Assembly: GCF_009933135.1 (NCBI RefSeq)
Contig: NZ_MAEH01000015.1
Coordinates: 62,001 to 126,000, forward strand
Reading direction: 5' to 3'
DNA length: 64,000 bases
DNA from: Candidatus Enterococcus leclercqii
GTDB taxonomy: Bacteria > Bacillota > Bacilli > Lactobacillales > Enterococcaceae
In this document: positions 1 through 8,461 of the stretch, one piece after another
Layout: the number at the start of each line of letters is the position of its first letter
How positions within the stretch are numbered: the first letter of the stretch is position 1
The notes under the pieces: model-generated
Database searches by the model: none
The model's input: the letters and a program-made list of their open reading frames with translations, nothing else
Told to the model about the DNA's origin: nothing
Program-made: the position numbers and the translations under genes

Positions 1-1308
1 TTCCCAAAGTAGATAGTTAGATCCGAAGGTAATGTAAGCATTATGAAGCGGATCATATTTTTTTACCAAGCGAATCAGTCGTTTCGTTGTAATCAGACCA
101 TCCTCACGCCCATGTGTATCATAAATTTCGTTACCAATACTCCACATAAATACGCTAGGATGATTGCGATCTCGTTTAATCCATGCTGCGACATCCAGCT
201 CCGCCCACTCATCGAAGAAACGGCTATAGTCCTTCTGATTCTTAGGATGCAACCAAATATCGGTAAACTCTGACTGTACCAAGAATCCCATCTCGTCTGC
301 TAGCTGGTAAAACTCGCGAGAAAAAGGATTGTGCGCCGTTCGAATAGCATTGACACCCATAGACTTTAGAATTATCAATTGTCGGCGGATTGCAGCCTCA
401 TTGGCCACTGCACCCAACGCGCCTTGGTCATGGTGTTGGCACACTCCTCGAATTTTCATATGCTGCCCATTTAGAAATAATCCGTCATCAGAATCAAAAC
501 GAATCTCGCGAAAGCCTGTTTTCTGGTCTAGCGTCTGCAATACACAATCTGTCGCAGATTTCCCGAAAAATGCTGCATCCTCTGCTAAAGTTGTGCGAAG
601 TTCGTAGAGTTGCGGTTCTTTTGGTGACCAAAGAAGGGGATTAGTCACCGATAATTGTTGGTGAACCGTTTGCTCTCTATCAGTAAGGGTTAACTGTCTC
701 GTTTCTTCAGCGACTACCTTGCCTTCTTTATACAATTCAATTCGTAAAGCTGCCGAGCCAGGTAGATAGCTTACCTCCTGCTGTCTGAGTGTAGTCTGTA
801 CCGTCAATTGCCAAGTATCCGATTCAGGGGTTACTCGCTCACTATGAAGATATTGGCCTTCAGGCGGCACATGAAGTTGCGGCACCTCGTGAAACCAAAC
901 ATTCCGATAGATTCCTGCACCAGAATACCAACGAGAATTAGGCGAATCATGTTTTACTCTGACATAGAGGGTATTTAATCCGCTGATCAGATTTCCTAAC
1001 GGTAAAATGAGTGGGGTGTACCCATATTTCCACTCCCCAATTTTTTGATTATTCAAGTAGACTTCTGCTTCCATATAAATGCCGTCAAATTCTAAATAAT
1101 AGACACGCTCCGACTGTTTAGTCAAAATGAACTCTTTTTTATACCAGCCTTCACTAGCACGGTACAGATTGTTTACGTCATAAATCAACCAGTCATGAGG
1201 CATTTCAACACGTTGATAACCTTCATTTACCACCATTTCAGTAAAAGAAAAATCTTGCTGCAACTCTCGCTCTTGAAATAACCAACCGTCTAAAAAAAGT
1301 CTTTTCAT
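1..1308 (-). CDS. Glycoside hydrolase family 2 (beta-galactosidase/beta-glucuronidase type), 3' end outside window
   Basis: The first 436 codons are open to the window edge. The N-terminus (about 1-170) looks like the GH2 jelly-roll sugar-binding domain, with the family signatures MPHDW and EGWYKKEF. An Ig-like domain follows, then the TIM barrel. The acid/base motif WSIGNEIYDTHG is present with Glu394; the nucleophile Glu would lie beyond the edge. There is no signal peptide, so the enzyme is cytoplasmic. The start is the ATG at 1308, preceded by AAAGGA at about -12. It follows the xylo-oligosaccharide uptake operon, separated by a terminator and its own promoter. It probably trims a galactosyl, glucuronyl or arabinosyl decoration from imported oligosaccharides. 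GH2 identity is secure; the sugar specificity cannot be read from this fragment. Confidence 0.9.
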   Translation of the reverse strand, partial: MKRLFLDGWLFQERELQQDFSFTEMVVNEGYQRVEMPHDWLIYDVNNLYRASEGWYKKEFILTKQSERVYYLEFDGIYMEAEVYLNNQKIGEWKYGYTPLILPLGNLISGLNTLYVRVKHDSPNSRWYSGAGIYRNVWFHEVPQLHVPPEGQYLHSERVTPESDTWQLTVQTTLRQQEVSYLPGSAALRIELYKEGKVVAEETRQLTLTDREQTVHQQLSVTNPLLWSPKEPQLYELRTTLAEDAAFFGKSATDCVLQTLDQKTGFREIRFDSDDGLFLNGQHMKIRGVCQHHDQGALGAVANEAAIRRQLIILKSMGVNAIRTAHNPFSREFYQLADEMGFLVQSEFTDIWLHPKNQKDYSRFFDEWAELDVAAWIKRDRNHPSVFMWSIGNEIYDTHGREDGLITTKRLIRLVKKYDPLHNAYITFGSNYLLWE

Positions 1309-1353
1309 GTATAAAGTCCTTTCTCATTTAAAGTACCAAATCATCCTTCTGCT

Positions 1354-1381
1354 ATTTTATGATCTATGGATGTTAACTCAA
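1354..1381 (-). promoter_or_regulatory. Promoter of the GH2 gene
   Basis: On the minus strand TTGAGT (1376-1381) is followed after 16 bp by TAAAAT (1354-1359), about 45 bp upstream of the GH2 start. It lies downstream of the operon terminator, so the GH2 gene can be expressed separately. Confidence 0.5.
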
Positions 1382-1418
1382 ATACTATGTGCAGTAGAAG
1401 TAAGCAACCCTAATTTGT

Positions 1419-1455
1419 AAAATCCCCCGGCAAACTACAATTGCCGGGGGATTTT
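1419..1455 (-). terminator. Terminator of the xylo-oligosaccharide operon
   Basis: A perfect 15-bp inverted repeat (AAAATCCCCCGGCAA and its complement) flanks a 7-nt loop. It lies about 50 bp past the stop of the sugar-binding lipoprotein gene and gives a T-run on the minus strand. It could also act on the plus strand. Confidence 0.9.
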
Positions 1456-1504
1456 CTTAGTCACTGCTCCCCTTATTAAGTCTAGCCTCAGAAGACTTGC
1501 AAAA

Positions 1505-2827
1505 TCAGTTCAGCTTATAAGTGGATTTAAGTTTTTCAGCTTGTTCTTGTGTCTTGGTGTAAACATAATCAGTTGCATCGTCTAAAGACAAACCATTCAG
1601 CTCCATATTTTCCAAAGCATCTGATAAAATCGTTTGCAATGTTGCATCTTCATAAAAGACAGTTTCATTCAATGATTCAACGTTTTGAGAGTATTCATAG
1701 CCTTGTTTGACAGCCCCTTGGATCATATCTGCATCAATCAAAGTCTGTGCCGCATCTTTAGAAGCTGGTACCCCGCGTGTAACACCAAGAATCTCATTGG
1801 CTTCTTTACCATTGATAAAATCATTGACGAATTTTCCAGCTTGTTCTGGATTTTTTTCAAATTTGCTTATTGCTAATAAAAATGTTGGTTTTGCAATTGA
1901 AAAGGCACCTTTGGCATCGTCATTTTTCAACATATCTGCCACGATTAATTCCTGATCTGCATCTTTTAATGCTTGCTCGTTCCCAGCAATTCCACCAGTC
2001 CACTCCAGCACACCAGCGTATTCGCCCTTGATAAACTTGGCATTTTGTGCCAATGAAACAGGTTCAGTTCCGACATTTTCCAGGTAATCTTTTCGTGAAT
2101 TAAAGGCACCGGCATCCACCATTTCCATGTACCATTTCAAAGCGGCTTTATAGTCTTCTTTGTTGTAATTCATATTTCCTTTTTCGTCGAACTCGGTTTC
2201 ACCAGTCATCTGTTGCAAATAAATACCGGTTCCAAAGCGTGGTGTTGGTAACACTAGCGGATATGATCCGTCAGGGAACTTCGCAGCGGCTTCTTTTAAT
2301 TCATCCCAAGTCTTAGGAATTTCTACCCCCAATTTGTCAAAAGCAGTTTTATTAAACAAGACAGAAACTACATTTTTCCCCAGAGGAATCCCGTTTTGAA
2401 CACCGTTAAATTGACCAGTTTTCAAAAATTCTTCGTCATAAGTAGACAGATCGATTTCTTTAATCTTGCTTAAATCATAAAAACCATCCCCATCCGGAGA
2501 GAAGCGAGCCACTTGCGCACGATCCAATTGGATGATATCCGGAGTGGTCGCTTCTCCGCCAGTAAGCATCGTTGTTACTTTTTCTTCCAAAGATCCGAAT
2601 CCCACATACTCTGCTTTGATCTTTGTATCTGGGTTTTCTTTTTCGAAGTTTTTAATCATATTCAAAGTTGCTTGGTGGCGATCATCATTTCCCCACCACC
2701 AAAAGCGTAAAGTAACGTCACCATCGGAGGATGCATTGTCTTTTTTAGCGGATCCACAAGCAGTCAATGCACCAGTCATCGTCAAAGCTGTCAACAAAGT
2801 AATCCCAATCTTTTTCCATTTTTTCAT
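1505..2827 (-). CDS. Sugar ABC transporter substrate-binding lipoprotein (MsmE-like)
   Basis: A 440-residue extracellular solute-binding protein of family 1. It begins with a lipoprotein signal (MKKWKKIGI, hydrophobic stretch, lipobox LTAC with lipidated Cys24), then a low-complexity linker and the two-lobe binding fold. The ATG at 2827 is chosen over an upstream in-frame codon because GGAAGAG precedes it at ribosome-binding distance and the signal peptide starts there. It is last in an operon with two MalF/MalG-type permeases and xylan-degrading enzymes, so the ligand is probably a (methyl-glucurono)xylo-oligosaccharide. No ATPase gene is present; such transporters normally share an MsmK-type ATPase encoded elsewhere. 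Confidence 0.92.
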   Translation of the reverse strand: MKKWKKIGITLLTALTMTGALTACGSAKKDNASSDGDVTLRFWWWGNDDRHQATLNMIKNFEKENPDTKIKAEYVGFGSLEEKVTTMLTGGEATTPDIIQLDRAQVARFSPDGDGFYDLSKIKEIDLSTYDEEFLKTGQFNGVQNGIPLGKNVVSVLFNKTAFDKLGVEIPKTWDELKEAAAKFPDGSYPLVLPTPRFGTGIYLQQMTGETEFDEKGNMNYNKEDYKAALKWYMEMVDAGAFNSRKDYLENVGTEPVSLAQNAKFIKGEYAGVLEWTGGIAGNEQALKDADQELIVADMLKNDDAKGAFSIAKPTFLLAISKFEKNPEQAGKFVNDFINGKEANEILGVTRGVPASKDAAQTLIDADMIQGAVKQGYEYSQNVESLNETVFYEDATLQTILSDALENMELNGLSLDDATDYVYTKTQEQAEKLKSTYKLN

Positions 2828-2846
2828 GTTCTCTTCCTCTTTTCTT

Positions 2847-3536
2847 TCATTTTTTATTTTGAACAGTAATCTGTTCAAAATATAATGCTAAGGAAAATCT
2901 TCTTTGAAGATTTTTCCATATAAGCAGGTTCAAAAATCCGCCTATAAACACAACATAATAAACAGCAACAAATTGGATCGATAAACATGCAATTCCGATA
3001 TAAAACATATTCAAAAGAGTAACTAATGGCAAACGGTAACTCAGCAATAGTCCAGATTGAATCTTTTTGGCTAGCGATAACTCCTCAGCTTCTTTCCTCG
3101 TTTGAATCAAAAGTACAAACAAAATACAGTTAATTAAGAAGAAAGACGTAATCAACAAACCGGCAATTAAAAATTGGGTATCTTGAAACGTAGTCAGGAT
3201 ATGAATATCCGCTATGATTAATAAGATCGCCGCAGTAGCTATCGCCAGTACTTGCCAATTTTTCCTCAAAACTCGTGGGTACATTTTCATATATCGCTTA
3301 AGTGAATAGCTCTCTAATTCGGGCATAATCTGAAACTGCATCAGAATACTTTGCAGCAGCAGAAAAAGTGGAAGAACAAATAACACCAAATTATTGATTG
3401 TCATCTGAAACAAAAGCAGTGTCAACAGACCTAACAGATTTGACAAGATAAAGTAAGTGTTCGCAATCAAAATATGATAGAACCCTGTTACCCCATTCAC
3501 TGTCCATTTTGTGATGTTATCCATAACTGATTTCAT
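2847..3536 (-). CDS. YesL-family (DUF624) integral membrane protein
   Basis: A 229-residue protein with about five hydrophobic segments, matching YesL/DUF624 in length and in the N-terminal motif around NGVTGFYHI. YesL proteins accompany MsmE/LplB-type sugar ABC transporters in Firmicutes, but their biochemical role is unknown. It sits 19 bp upstream of the binding-protein start and 15 bp after the MalG-type permease. AAGGTGAG precedes the ATG at 3536. It is probably an accessory to oligosaccharide uptake or its sensing. Confidence 0.8.
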   Translation of the reverse strand: MKSVMDNITKWTVNGVTGFYHILIANTYFILSNLLGLLTLLLFQMTINNLVLFVLPLFLLLQSILMQFQIMPELESYSLKRYMKMYPRVLRKNWQVLAIATAAILLIIADIHILTTFQDTQFLIAGLLITSFFLINCILFVLLIQTRKEAEELSLAKKIQSGLLLSYRLPLVTLLNMFYIGIACLSIQFVAVYYVVFIGGFLNLLIWKNLQRRFSLALYFEQITVQNKK

Positions 3537-3551
3537 AAACTCACCTTTTCT

Positions 3552-4439
3552 TTATCCTTTGATACCGGAAGAAGTGACACCTTCAACAAAATATTTTTGA
3601 GCACTGAAAAACAAGATCAACGCTGGTAGCAATGAAATTAAAGACATGGCCAAAATCTGATTCCACTCCACTACACCAGAGGAAGTATCAATACTCATCT
3701 TCAATGCCAAAGCTACTGGGTATTTGTCAACAGATGAAATATAGATCAACGGACCTAAGAAGTCATTGAAACTCCATACAAATTGGAAAATGATACATGA
3801 AATTAATGCCGGCTTCAATTGTGGCAACAAGATTCTCCAGAGAATTTGGAATGAGTTACAACCATCGATAGTTGCTGCCTCGTCTAAATCTTTCGGAATT
3901 GATCGTAAAAATTGAATCAGCATAAAAACAAAGAATGGTTCTTGAGCAAAGACTGTCGGGGCAATCAACGGAATGTAGGTATCCAGCATGTTAAATTGTT
4001 TCCAAAAGATATACAGGGGAATCCGGGTAACCACCGCTGGTAAAAACATGGTTGCCATCAACAGTGCGAAAAGGACATTTTTAAACTTAAAATTGAATCG
4101 TGCAAATCCATATGCAGTCAAGGTTGAAGAAATCAGACAGAAAATAATCTTTGGAATAACGATTTTGAAGGTATTGGCAAAATAGGTTGTAAACGTGTAC
4201 TCAGTTCTCGTTCGCCAGCCTTCAATATACGGAGTGAAATCAATTCGTTTTGGAATAAAACCAATTTCTGTGAAAATCTCCGTATTGGTTTTGAATGATG
4301 CACCCACTAGCCATAGAATTGGATAAATCATAACCACTGCGACGATTGTCAAAACCAGATAGCGAACTGCGGAGGACAACCGTCGTTTACGCCGCTCAGC
4401 TTTTTGTCGAGGGCTATATTGAATCTTACTTTCCATCAT
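3552..4439 (-). CDS. Carbohydrate ABC transporter permease, MalG/MsmG type
   Basis: A 295-residue inner-membrane permease with six predicted transmembrane segments and a basic cytoplasmic N-terminus. The EAA loop that docks the ATPase is visible as EAATIDGCN followed by LPQLKP. The C-terminal GVTSSGIKG is typical of this subfamily. Its ATG overlaps the TGA of the upstream permease as ATGA, indicating translational coupling. Confidence 0.93.
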   Translation of the reverse strand: MMESKIQYSPRQKAERRKRRLSSAVRYLVLTIVAVVMIYPILWLVGASFKTNTEIFTEIGFIPKRIDFTPYIEGWRTRTEYTFTTYFANTFKIVIPKIIFCLISSTLTAYGFARFNFKFKNVLFALLMATMFLPAVVTRIPLYIFWKQFNMLDTYIPLIAPTVFAQEPFFVFMLIQFLRSIPKDLDEAATIDGCNSFQILWRILLPQLKPALISCIIFQFVWSFNDFLGPLIYISSVDKYPVALALKMSIDTSSGVVEWNQILAMSLISLLPALILFFSAQKYFVEGVTSSGIKG

Positions 4440-5311
4440 TTACCACCTCCGTCAGAGTAATATACCCAACGTTTTTGAGAACCAAATACCACTAGCGTAA
4501 CAATTACAATAAGCAAGAAGAGCACCCATGACGCTGCACTGGCATAGCCCATTTCGAAGGATTTAAAAGCTTTATCGTAAATGAACATCGATGTCAGGTA
4601 AGTCGAGTTTAGTGGGCCTTTCCCTGTAACCAGATAAGGACCGTTGAATTCTTGTAATGCATTGTTCAACTGCATTATTAAATTGAAGAAAATCGTCGGT
4701 GTAATCAACGGAACAGTAATACTGAAGAAGGTTCTAAATTTACTTGCTCCATCAATCGATGCTGCTTCGTAATAGTCTTGCGGAATTTCTTTAAGTGCTG
4801 CCAAAAACAGCAACATTGAGGAACCGAACTGCCAAACTTTCAGCAAGACGATAACTGCCATCGCACCTCCTGGGGTAGATAACCAAGAAACTGGTGAAAT
4901 CCCGAATGTTTCCAAAAATGTATTGATAAAGCCGTCTGGTTGAAACATGAATCGCCAAAGGATCGCAATCGCCACGTTCCCCCCTAAAAGTGAGGGAATA
5001 TAATACGCTGTCCGATACAAGTTAATCGCTTTCAACTTAAAGTTCAAAATGAAGGCGATGAACAATGCAAACGCAAGCTGAACCGGCACCGTGATTGCTG
5101 TATACTTCAATGTTGCAATCAGCGAATTCACAAATTCCTGATCACTAAATAGTTTCAAGTAATTTTGTATTCCTACAATACTTGGTTCAGCAATCATGTT
5201 GTAATCGGTAAAGCTATAGTACAAAGAACTGACAAACGGCCAAATCGTTAATAGACAAAAACCAATAATCCAGGGCAATATGTAAACATACCCCATTTTT
5301 TCATTTTTCAT
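4436..5311 (-). CDS. Carbohydrate ABC transporter permease, MalF/MsmF/LplB type
   Basis: A 291-residue permease with six predicted transmembrane segments, the first at WIIGFCLLTIWPF. The EAA loop is EAASIDGASKF followed by VPLITP. AGGGAG lies 9 nt before the ATG at 5311. It pairs with the downstream MalG-type subunit (ATGA overlap) to form the pore for the MsmE-like binding protein. Confidence 0.93.
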   Translation of the reverse strand: MKNEKMGYVYILPWIIGFCLLTIWPFVSSLYYSFTDYNMIAEPSIVGIQNYLKLFSDQEFVNSLIATLKYTAITVPVQLAFALFIAFILNFKLKAINLYRTAYYIPSLLGGNVAIAILWRFMFQPDGFINTFLETFGISPVSWLSTPGGAMAVIVLLKVWQFGSSMLLFLAALKEIPQDYYEAASIDGASKFRTFFSITVPLITPTIFFNLIMQLNNALQEFNGPYLVTGKGPLNSTYLTSMFIYDKAFKSFEMGYASAASWVLFLLIVIVTLVVFGSQKRWVYYSDGGGK

Positions 5312-5337
5312 TCTTATCTGCTCCCTTCTGATCCACC

Positions 5338-6498
5338 CTACTGCTGTAGTTTATCTATATCTATTGCGGCGGCTACTTTTTGGCCACCGGACATGTTCAA
5401 ATGAATACCATCTCCAGAGTCAAAACGTAAATCCAAATTTTGCGGGTTACCCGCTTGTGCCACTGCCAGGTCTAAATCAAAATATCCATCTGCAAATTTT
5501 TCTGTTCGAATCCACTCGTTGACAGACTGTCGCAAGGTCTCCAATTTGTCAGAGTAAAAAATTGATCGTCCAAAGGGCATTAACGTACATAGCTGACAAG
5601 CTGCTCCATGGCTATGAGCAAGTTTTACATATTGTTTCAATCCAAAGATTACATTTTCCAATGAAAAATGTTCTTTTCCAGAATCATTATATGCCGTGAG
5701 AATATCGTTGATTCCATGCAACACGATCACACTGTCCACTGCGCCGGTGGAGAAAGTATCGGTCTCGAAGCGTTCCAACCCAGAACGACCATGCCGCTCA
5801 TATGGATCTATATTTGGATCGGATGCTGTTAAAATCCGACTACCCCCGATCCCACGATTTACTAAAGCTATGTTTAGATAGTCATCTTTTGGTATACGTA
5901 GTTGTAGGCCATCTGTAATAAACCCTTGCTGAACTAGAGAATCTCCAAAGAAAACGACTTTCTTTTTCACAATCTTTTGCGGCAAATCAATGCCTGCAAC
6001 CCCATAAATGAATTGCATTTTGGGATTTTCTGCTACCATGCGAAACAAGTGTTTTTGCGAAACTTCTTTTTCCTTACTAATGTTTGAAACCTTCGCGATT
6101 TGACGAGAATACATAACCAGTCCACTGGTAAGGGCCACCGGTTCAGCAAGTTTTGTCTCAATTCTTATGACAGTATCTGCTGCTATCTTTATTTCAACAG
6201 GATCGCTGATAAGTTGATAACCGGGACAAATTTTAATCTCTACTTTTCCATCAATCAGAACCGGCACTTTCGCTACTTCACCTGTACTCGGTAGAAGCAC
6301 AGAGAGCAGCACAGATTGAAAGTGAATTGGCTCTACACCGAAACGATTTGAAAAACGAATCCTGATCTGTTCGGTATCTACTGACAATTTCAATGTAATC
6401 AGTTGTTGATCTTGCCAAATTTTCGAAGGCCACGAGCGATAATCCTGCTGGCAGCCGCTCCAAAAATCCGTCCATTCCTCTTGCACTGGCTTATGCAT
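5338..6498 (-). CDS. SGNH/GDSL hydrolase, probable xylan (acetyl) esterase
   Basis: A 386-residue two-domain protein. An N-terminal beta-rich domain (about 1-170) precedes an SGNH domain. The catalytic blocks are all visible: FFGDSL (Ser187), NRGIGGSR, VLHGIND and DGIHLN (Asp363, His366). There is no signal peptide, so it is cytoplasmic. I start it at the ATG at 6498, which overlaps the last codons of the GH67 gene by 8 bp and has AGGGA 10 nt upstream; an in-frame codon at 6573 lies deep in the GH67 gene and has no ribosome-binding site. Position between the alpha-glucuronidase and the permeases suggests removal of acetyl groups from imported xylo-oligosaccharides. Deacetylation is inferred from context. 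Confidence 0.85.
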   Translation of the reverse strand: MHKPVQEEWTDFWSGCQQDYRSWPSKIWQDQQLITLKLSVDTEQIRIRFSNRFGVEPIHFQSVLLSVLLPSTGEVAKVPVLIDGKVEIKICPGYQLISDPVEIKIAADTVIRIETKLAEPVALTSGLVMYSRQIAKVSNISKEKEVSQKHLFRMVAENPKMQFIYGVAGIDLPQKIVKKKVVFFGDSLVQQGFITDGLQLRIPKDDYLNIALVNRGIGGSRILTASDPNIDPYERHGRSGLERFETDTFSTGAVDSVIVLHGINDILTAYNDSGKEHFSLENVIFGLKQYVKLAHSHGAACQLCTLMPFGRSIFYSDKLETLRQSVNEWIRTEKFADGYFDLDLAVAQAGNPQNLDLRFDSGDGIHLNMSGGQKVAAAIDIDKLQQ

Positions 6499-8449
6499 AA
6501 ATCTTACGTCCCTGATTGTCGGCAATCCCGGATTTTCGGTAGAAGTAAGTATTGATCTGATCTCGCCACTCAATAGCCATGCGGTGTTGTTCCTTCAAAA
6601 GTTCTTCTACATTTTTAAAATCTGCCGGTGCAATTTCATTTTTCAGTTCCGACCAAGTCTTTTGATAGGCTTCAACTCGTTCGACTCCTTCAAAATGATT
6701 GTCATAAATATCCTGAATCAGCGTTTTACCATTTTTTAGTCGGTGTTCGTACCCTACATGATGGAACCACAGTAGCAATTCATCCGGGCAAGTCGTCAGC
6801 TCGTTAAACTCGTGGCAACGAGCAGGTGCATATTGTTCAACAAAACCGGTTCCCTGAGTAGTACGATCATTTCCGATCCCATTTCGGTCTGCAAAATGAT
6901 ATGTTCCCCAGCGGTCGTATTCGTAACCATCGATATCCGGTCCATAATGGTGATTCGGACGGCACATGAAACCTACGCCATTGGGTGCGTTATACAGTGC
7001 ATAGGTTTCGCGAGAAGTCCCTAAGAGTTCACTAATCTTCTCTTGTGCTTTTTGACTGCTGGAAGTAAATGTCAACTGGGTCCATCGCTTGGCTAACAAC
7101 TCACTAGTCAGCTGATTATTCCAAGCTAACCATCCATAAGAGTAAAGATTACTCTGCATTAGTTTGTGATGCGTCCAGTTACGGTCCATCCCTACGACAC
7201 CAACAGCACAGATCCCGGAATATTCTGGTACTGGTGAGTTAGCCTTTATCAATTGTTTCACTACACTAGGCTCGTAGTCATGGTGAGTATCAAAGTCAAG
7301 CGCTTCTTTCCAGACAGGCACTTGGTAATAAATAGCTTTTTGCTGACCGGTATACTCCTGCGTCAGCTGAAATTCAATAATCTGATTCGTATTTCGTAAA
7401 GCACCGAACAGTGGTGAGATTGGCTCTCTTACTTGAAAATCTAGCGGTCCTAGTTTGATCTGAAGAACCACATTATCTTCAAATTTACCGTCTAACGGCA
7501 AGAAGTGGTCGTATGCCGCACGAGCGCGGTCGATGCTGCGGTCTCGCCAGTCTTGAGCACAGTTATAAACAAAGCAGCGCCAAATGCACAATCCCCCATA
7601 TTCTTTCAGTATACTGCCGAAAAGATTGGCGCCATCGTCATGTCCTCGTCCATAGGCAAAGGGGCCAGGCTCTCCTTCAGAATCAGCTTTCACAACAAAA
7701 CCACCAAAGTCTGGTATCACACGATAGATGTTTGCCACTGTTTCTTTCCAAAATGCGACTACACCACTGTCCAGCGGATCGGCTGTATCCAAGCCACCAA
7801 TCTTTTTCGGAGCGGCAAAATTGATGGACAGAAATGTCTTTATTCCGTATGAAGCAAAAATATCATTAATCATTTTTACTTCTGGAAGATGTTCTTCGGT
7901 AATTAAGCGGGTTTCTAGTCGATGAACATTTACATTGTTAATACTTACACCATTGATTCCTACAGAGGCCAAGAGCCGTGCATACTGTCTGACCAAATTG
8001 AAATCTCTACGGAAGCTTCCATCTTTGAAAAAGATCGAGTCACCAGCATATCCTCGTTCAATCGATCCATCCATATTGTCCCAGTGATTGATCATTCGAA
8101 GGGCTTGGTCTGGTACGCTGTGAAAATCTTGGTAAATTCCCCCCTCACACCGCAATTTCTCGTAAACTTGAAACATCCCGTAAAGCAAACCTATTTCAGT
8201 TTGAGCTTGGATGTTCAATTTTCCTTCATCGGAAACAGCAACTTGAAAGCCTTCCTTGCCCAACTGCTGTGCTTCAATGAGTTCAAATGAGAGCTTTCCC
8301 TTATCCGTTTCGTTTATACCTTGGAACAAATGTTGCATCTCTTCTCTGATTACTGCCGTTACCGGAGTTTTTCCGTTGATTGAAAAGCTGTCAAAACCAG
8401 GCAACGCTACCTGTGTCTCTAGCCAACATGCATCACGATTCAGCTTCAT
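6491..8449 (-). CDS. aguA: Alpha-glucuronidase, GH67
   Basis: A 652-residue cytoplasmic enzyme that releases (4-O-methyl-)glucuronic acid from the non-reducing end of aldouronic acids. Length and motifs fit GH67: VKADSEGEPGP with general acid Glu258, LQIKLGPLDFQVREP with Asp337, and Glu365 in LTQEYTG. The spacings of 79 and 107 residues match the catalytic triad of the Geobacillus enzyme. The N-terminal about 110 residues form the alpha/beta domain that precedes the barrel. AGGAGG precedes the ATG at 8449. It lies 12 bp downstream of the GH43 gene. The free uronate would need an isomerase and a mannonate branch; uxuA and eda homologues lie about 27 kb away. Confidence 0.96.
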   Translation of the reverse strand: MKLNRDACWLETQVALPGFDSFSINGKTPVTAVIREEMQHLFQGINETDKGKLSFELIEAQQLGKEGFQVAVSDEGKLNIQAQTEIGLLYGMFQVYEKLRCEGGIYQDFHSVPDQALRMINHWDNMDGSIERGYAGDSIFFKDGSFRRDFNLVRQYARLLASVGINGVSINNVNVHRLETRLITEEHLPEVKMINDIFASYGIKTFLSINFAAPKKIGGLDTADPLDSGVVAFWKETVANIYRVIPDFGGFVVKADSEGEPGPFAYGRGHDDGANLFGSILKEYGGLCIWRCFVYNCAQDWRDRSIDRARAAYDHFLPLDGKFEDNVVLQIKLGPLDFQVREPISPLFGALRNTNQIIEFQLTQEYTGQQKAIYYQVPVWKEALDFDTHHDYEPSVVKQLIKANSPVPEYSGICAVGVVGMDRNWTHHKLMQSNLYSYGWLAWNNQLTSELLAKRWTQLTFTSSSQKAQEKISELLGTSRETYALYNAPNGVGFMCRPNHHYGPDIDGYEYDRWGTYHFADRNGIGNDRTTQGTGFVEQYAPARCHEFNELTTCPDELLLWFHHVGYEHRLKNGKTLIQDIYDNHFEGVERVEAYQKTWSELKNEIAPADFKNVEELLKEQHRMAIEWRDQINTYFYRKSGIADNQGRKIYA

Positions 8450-8461
8450 GACTTCCTCCTG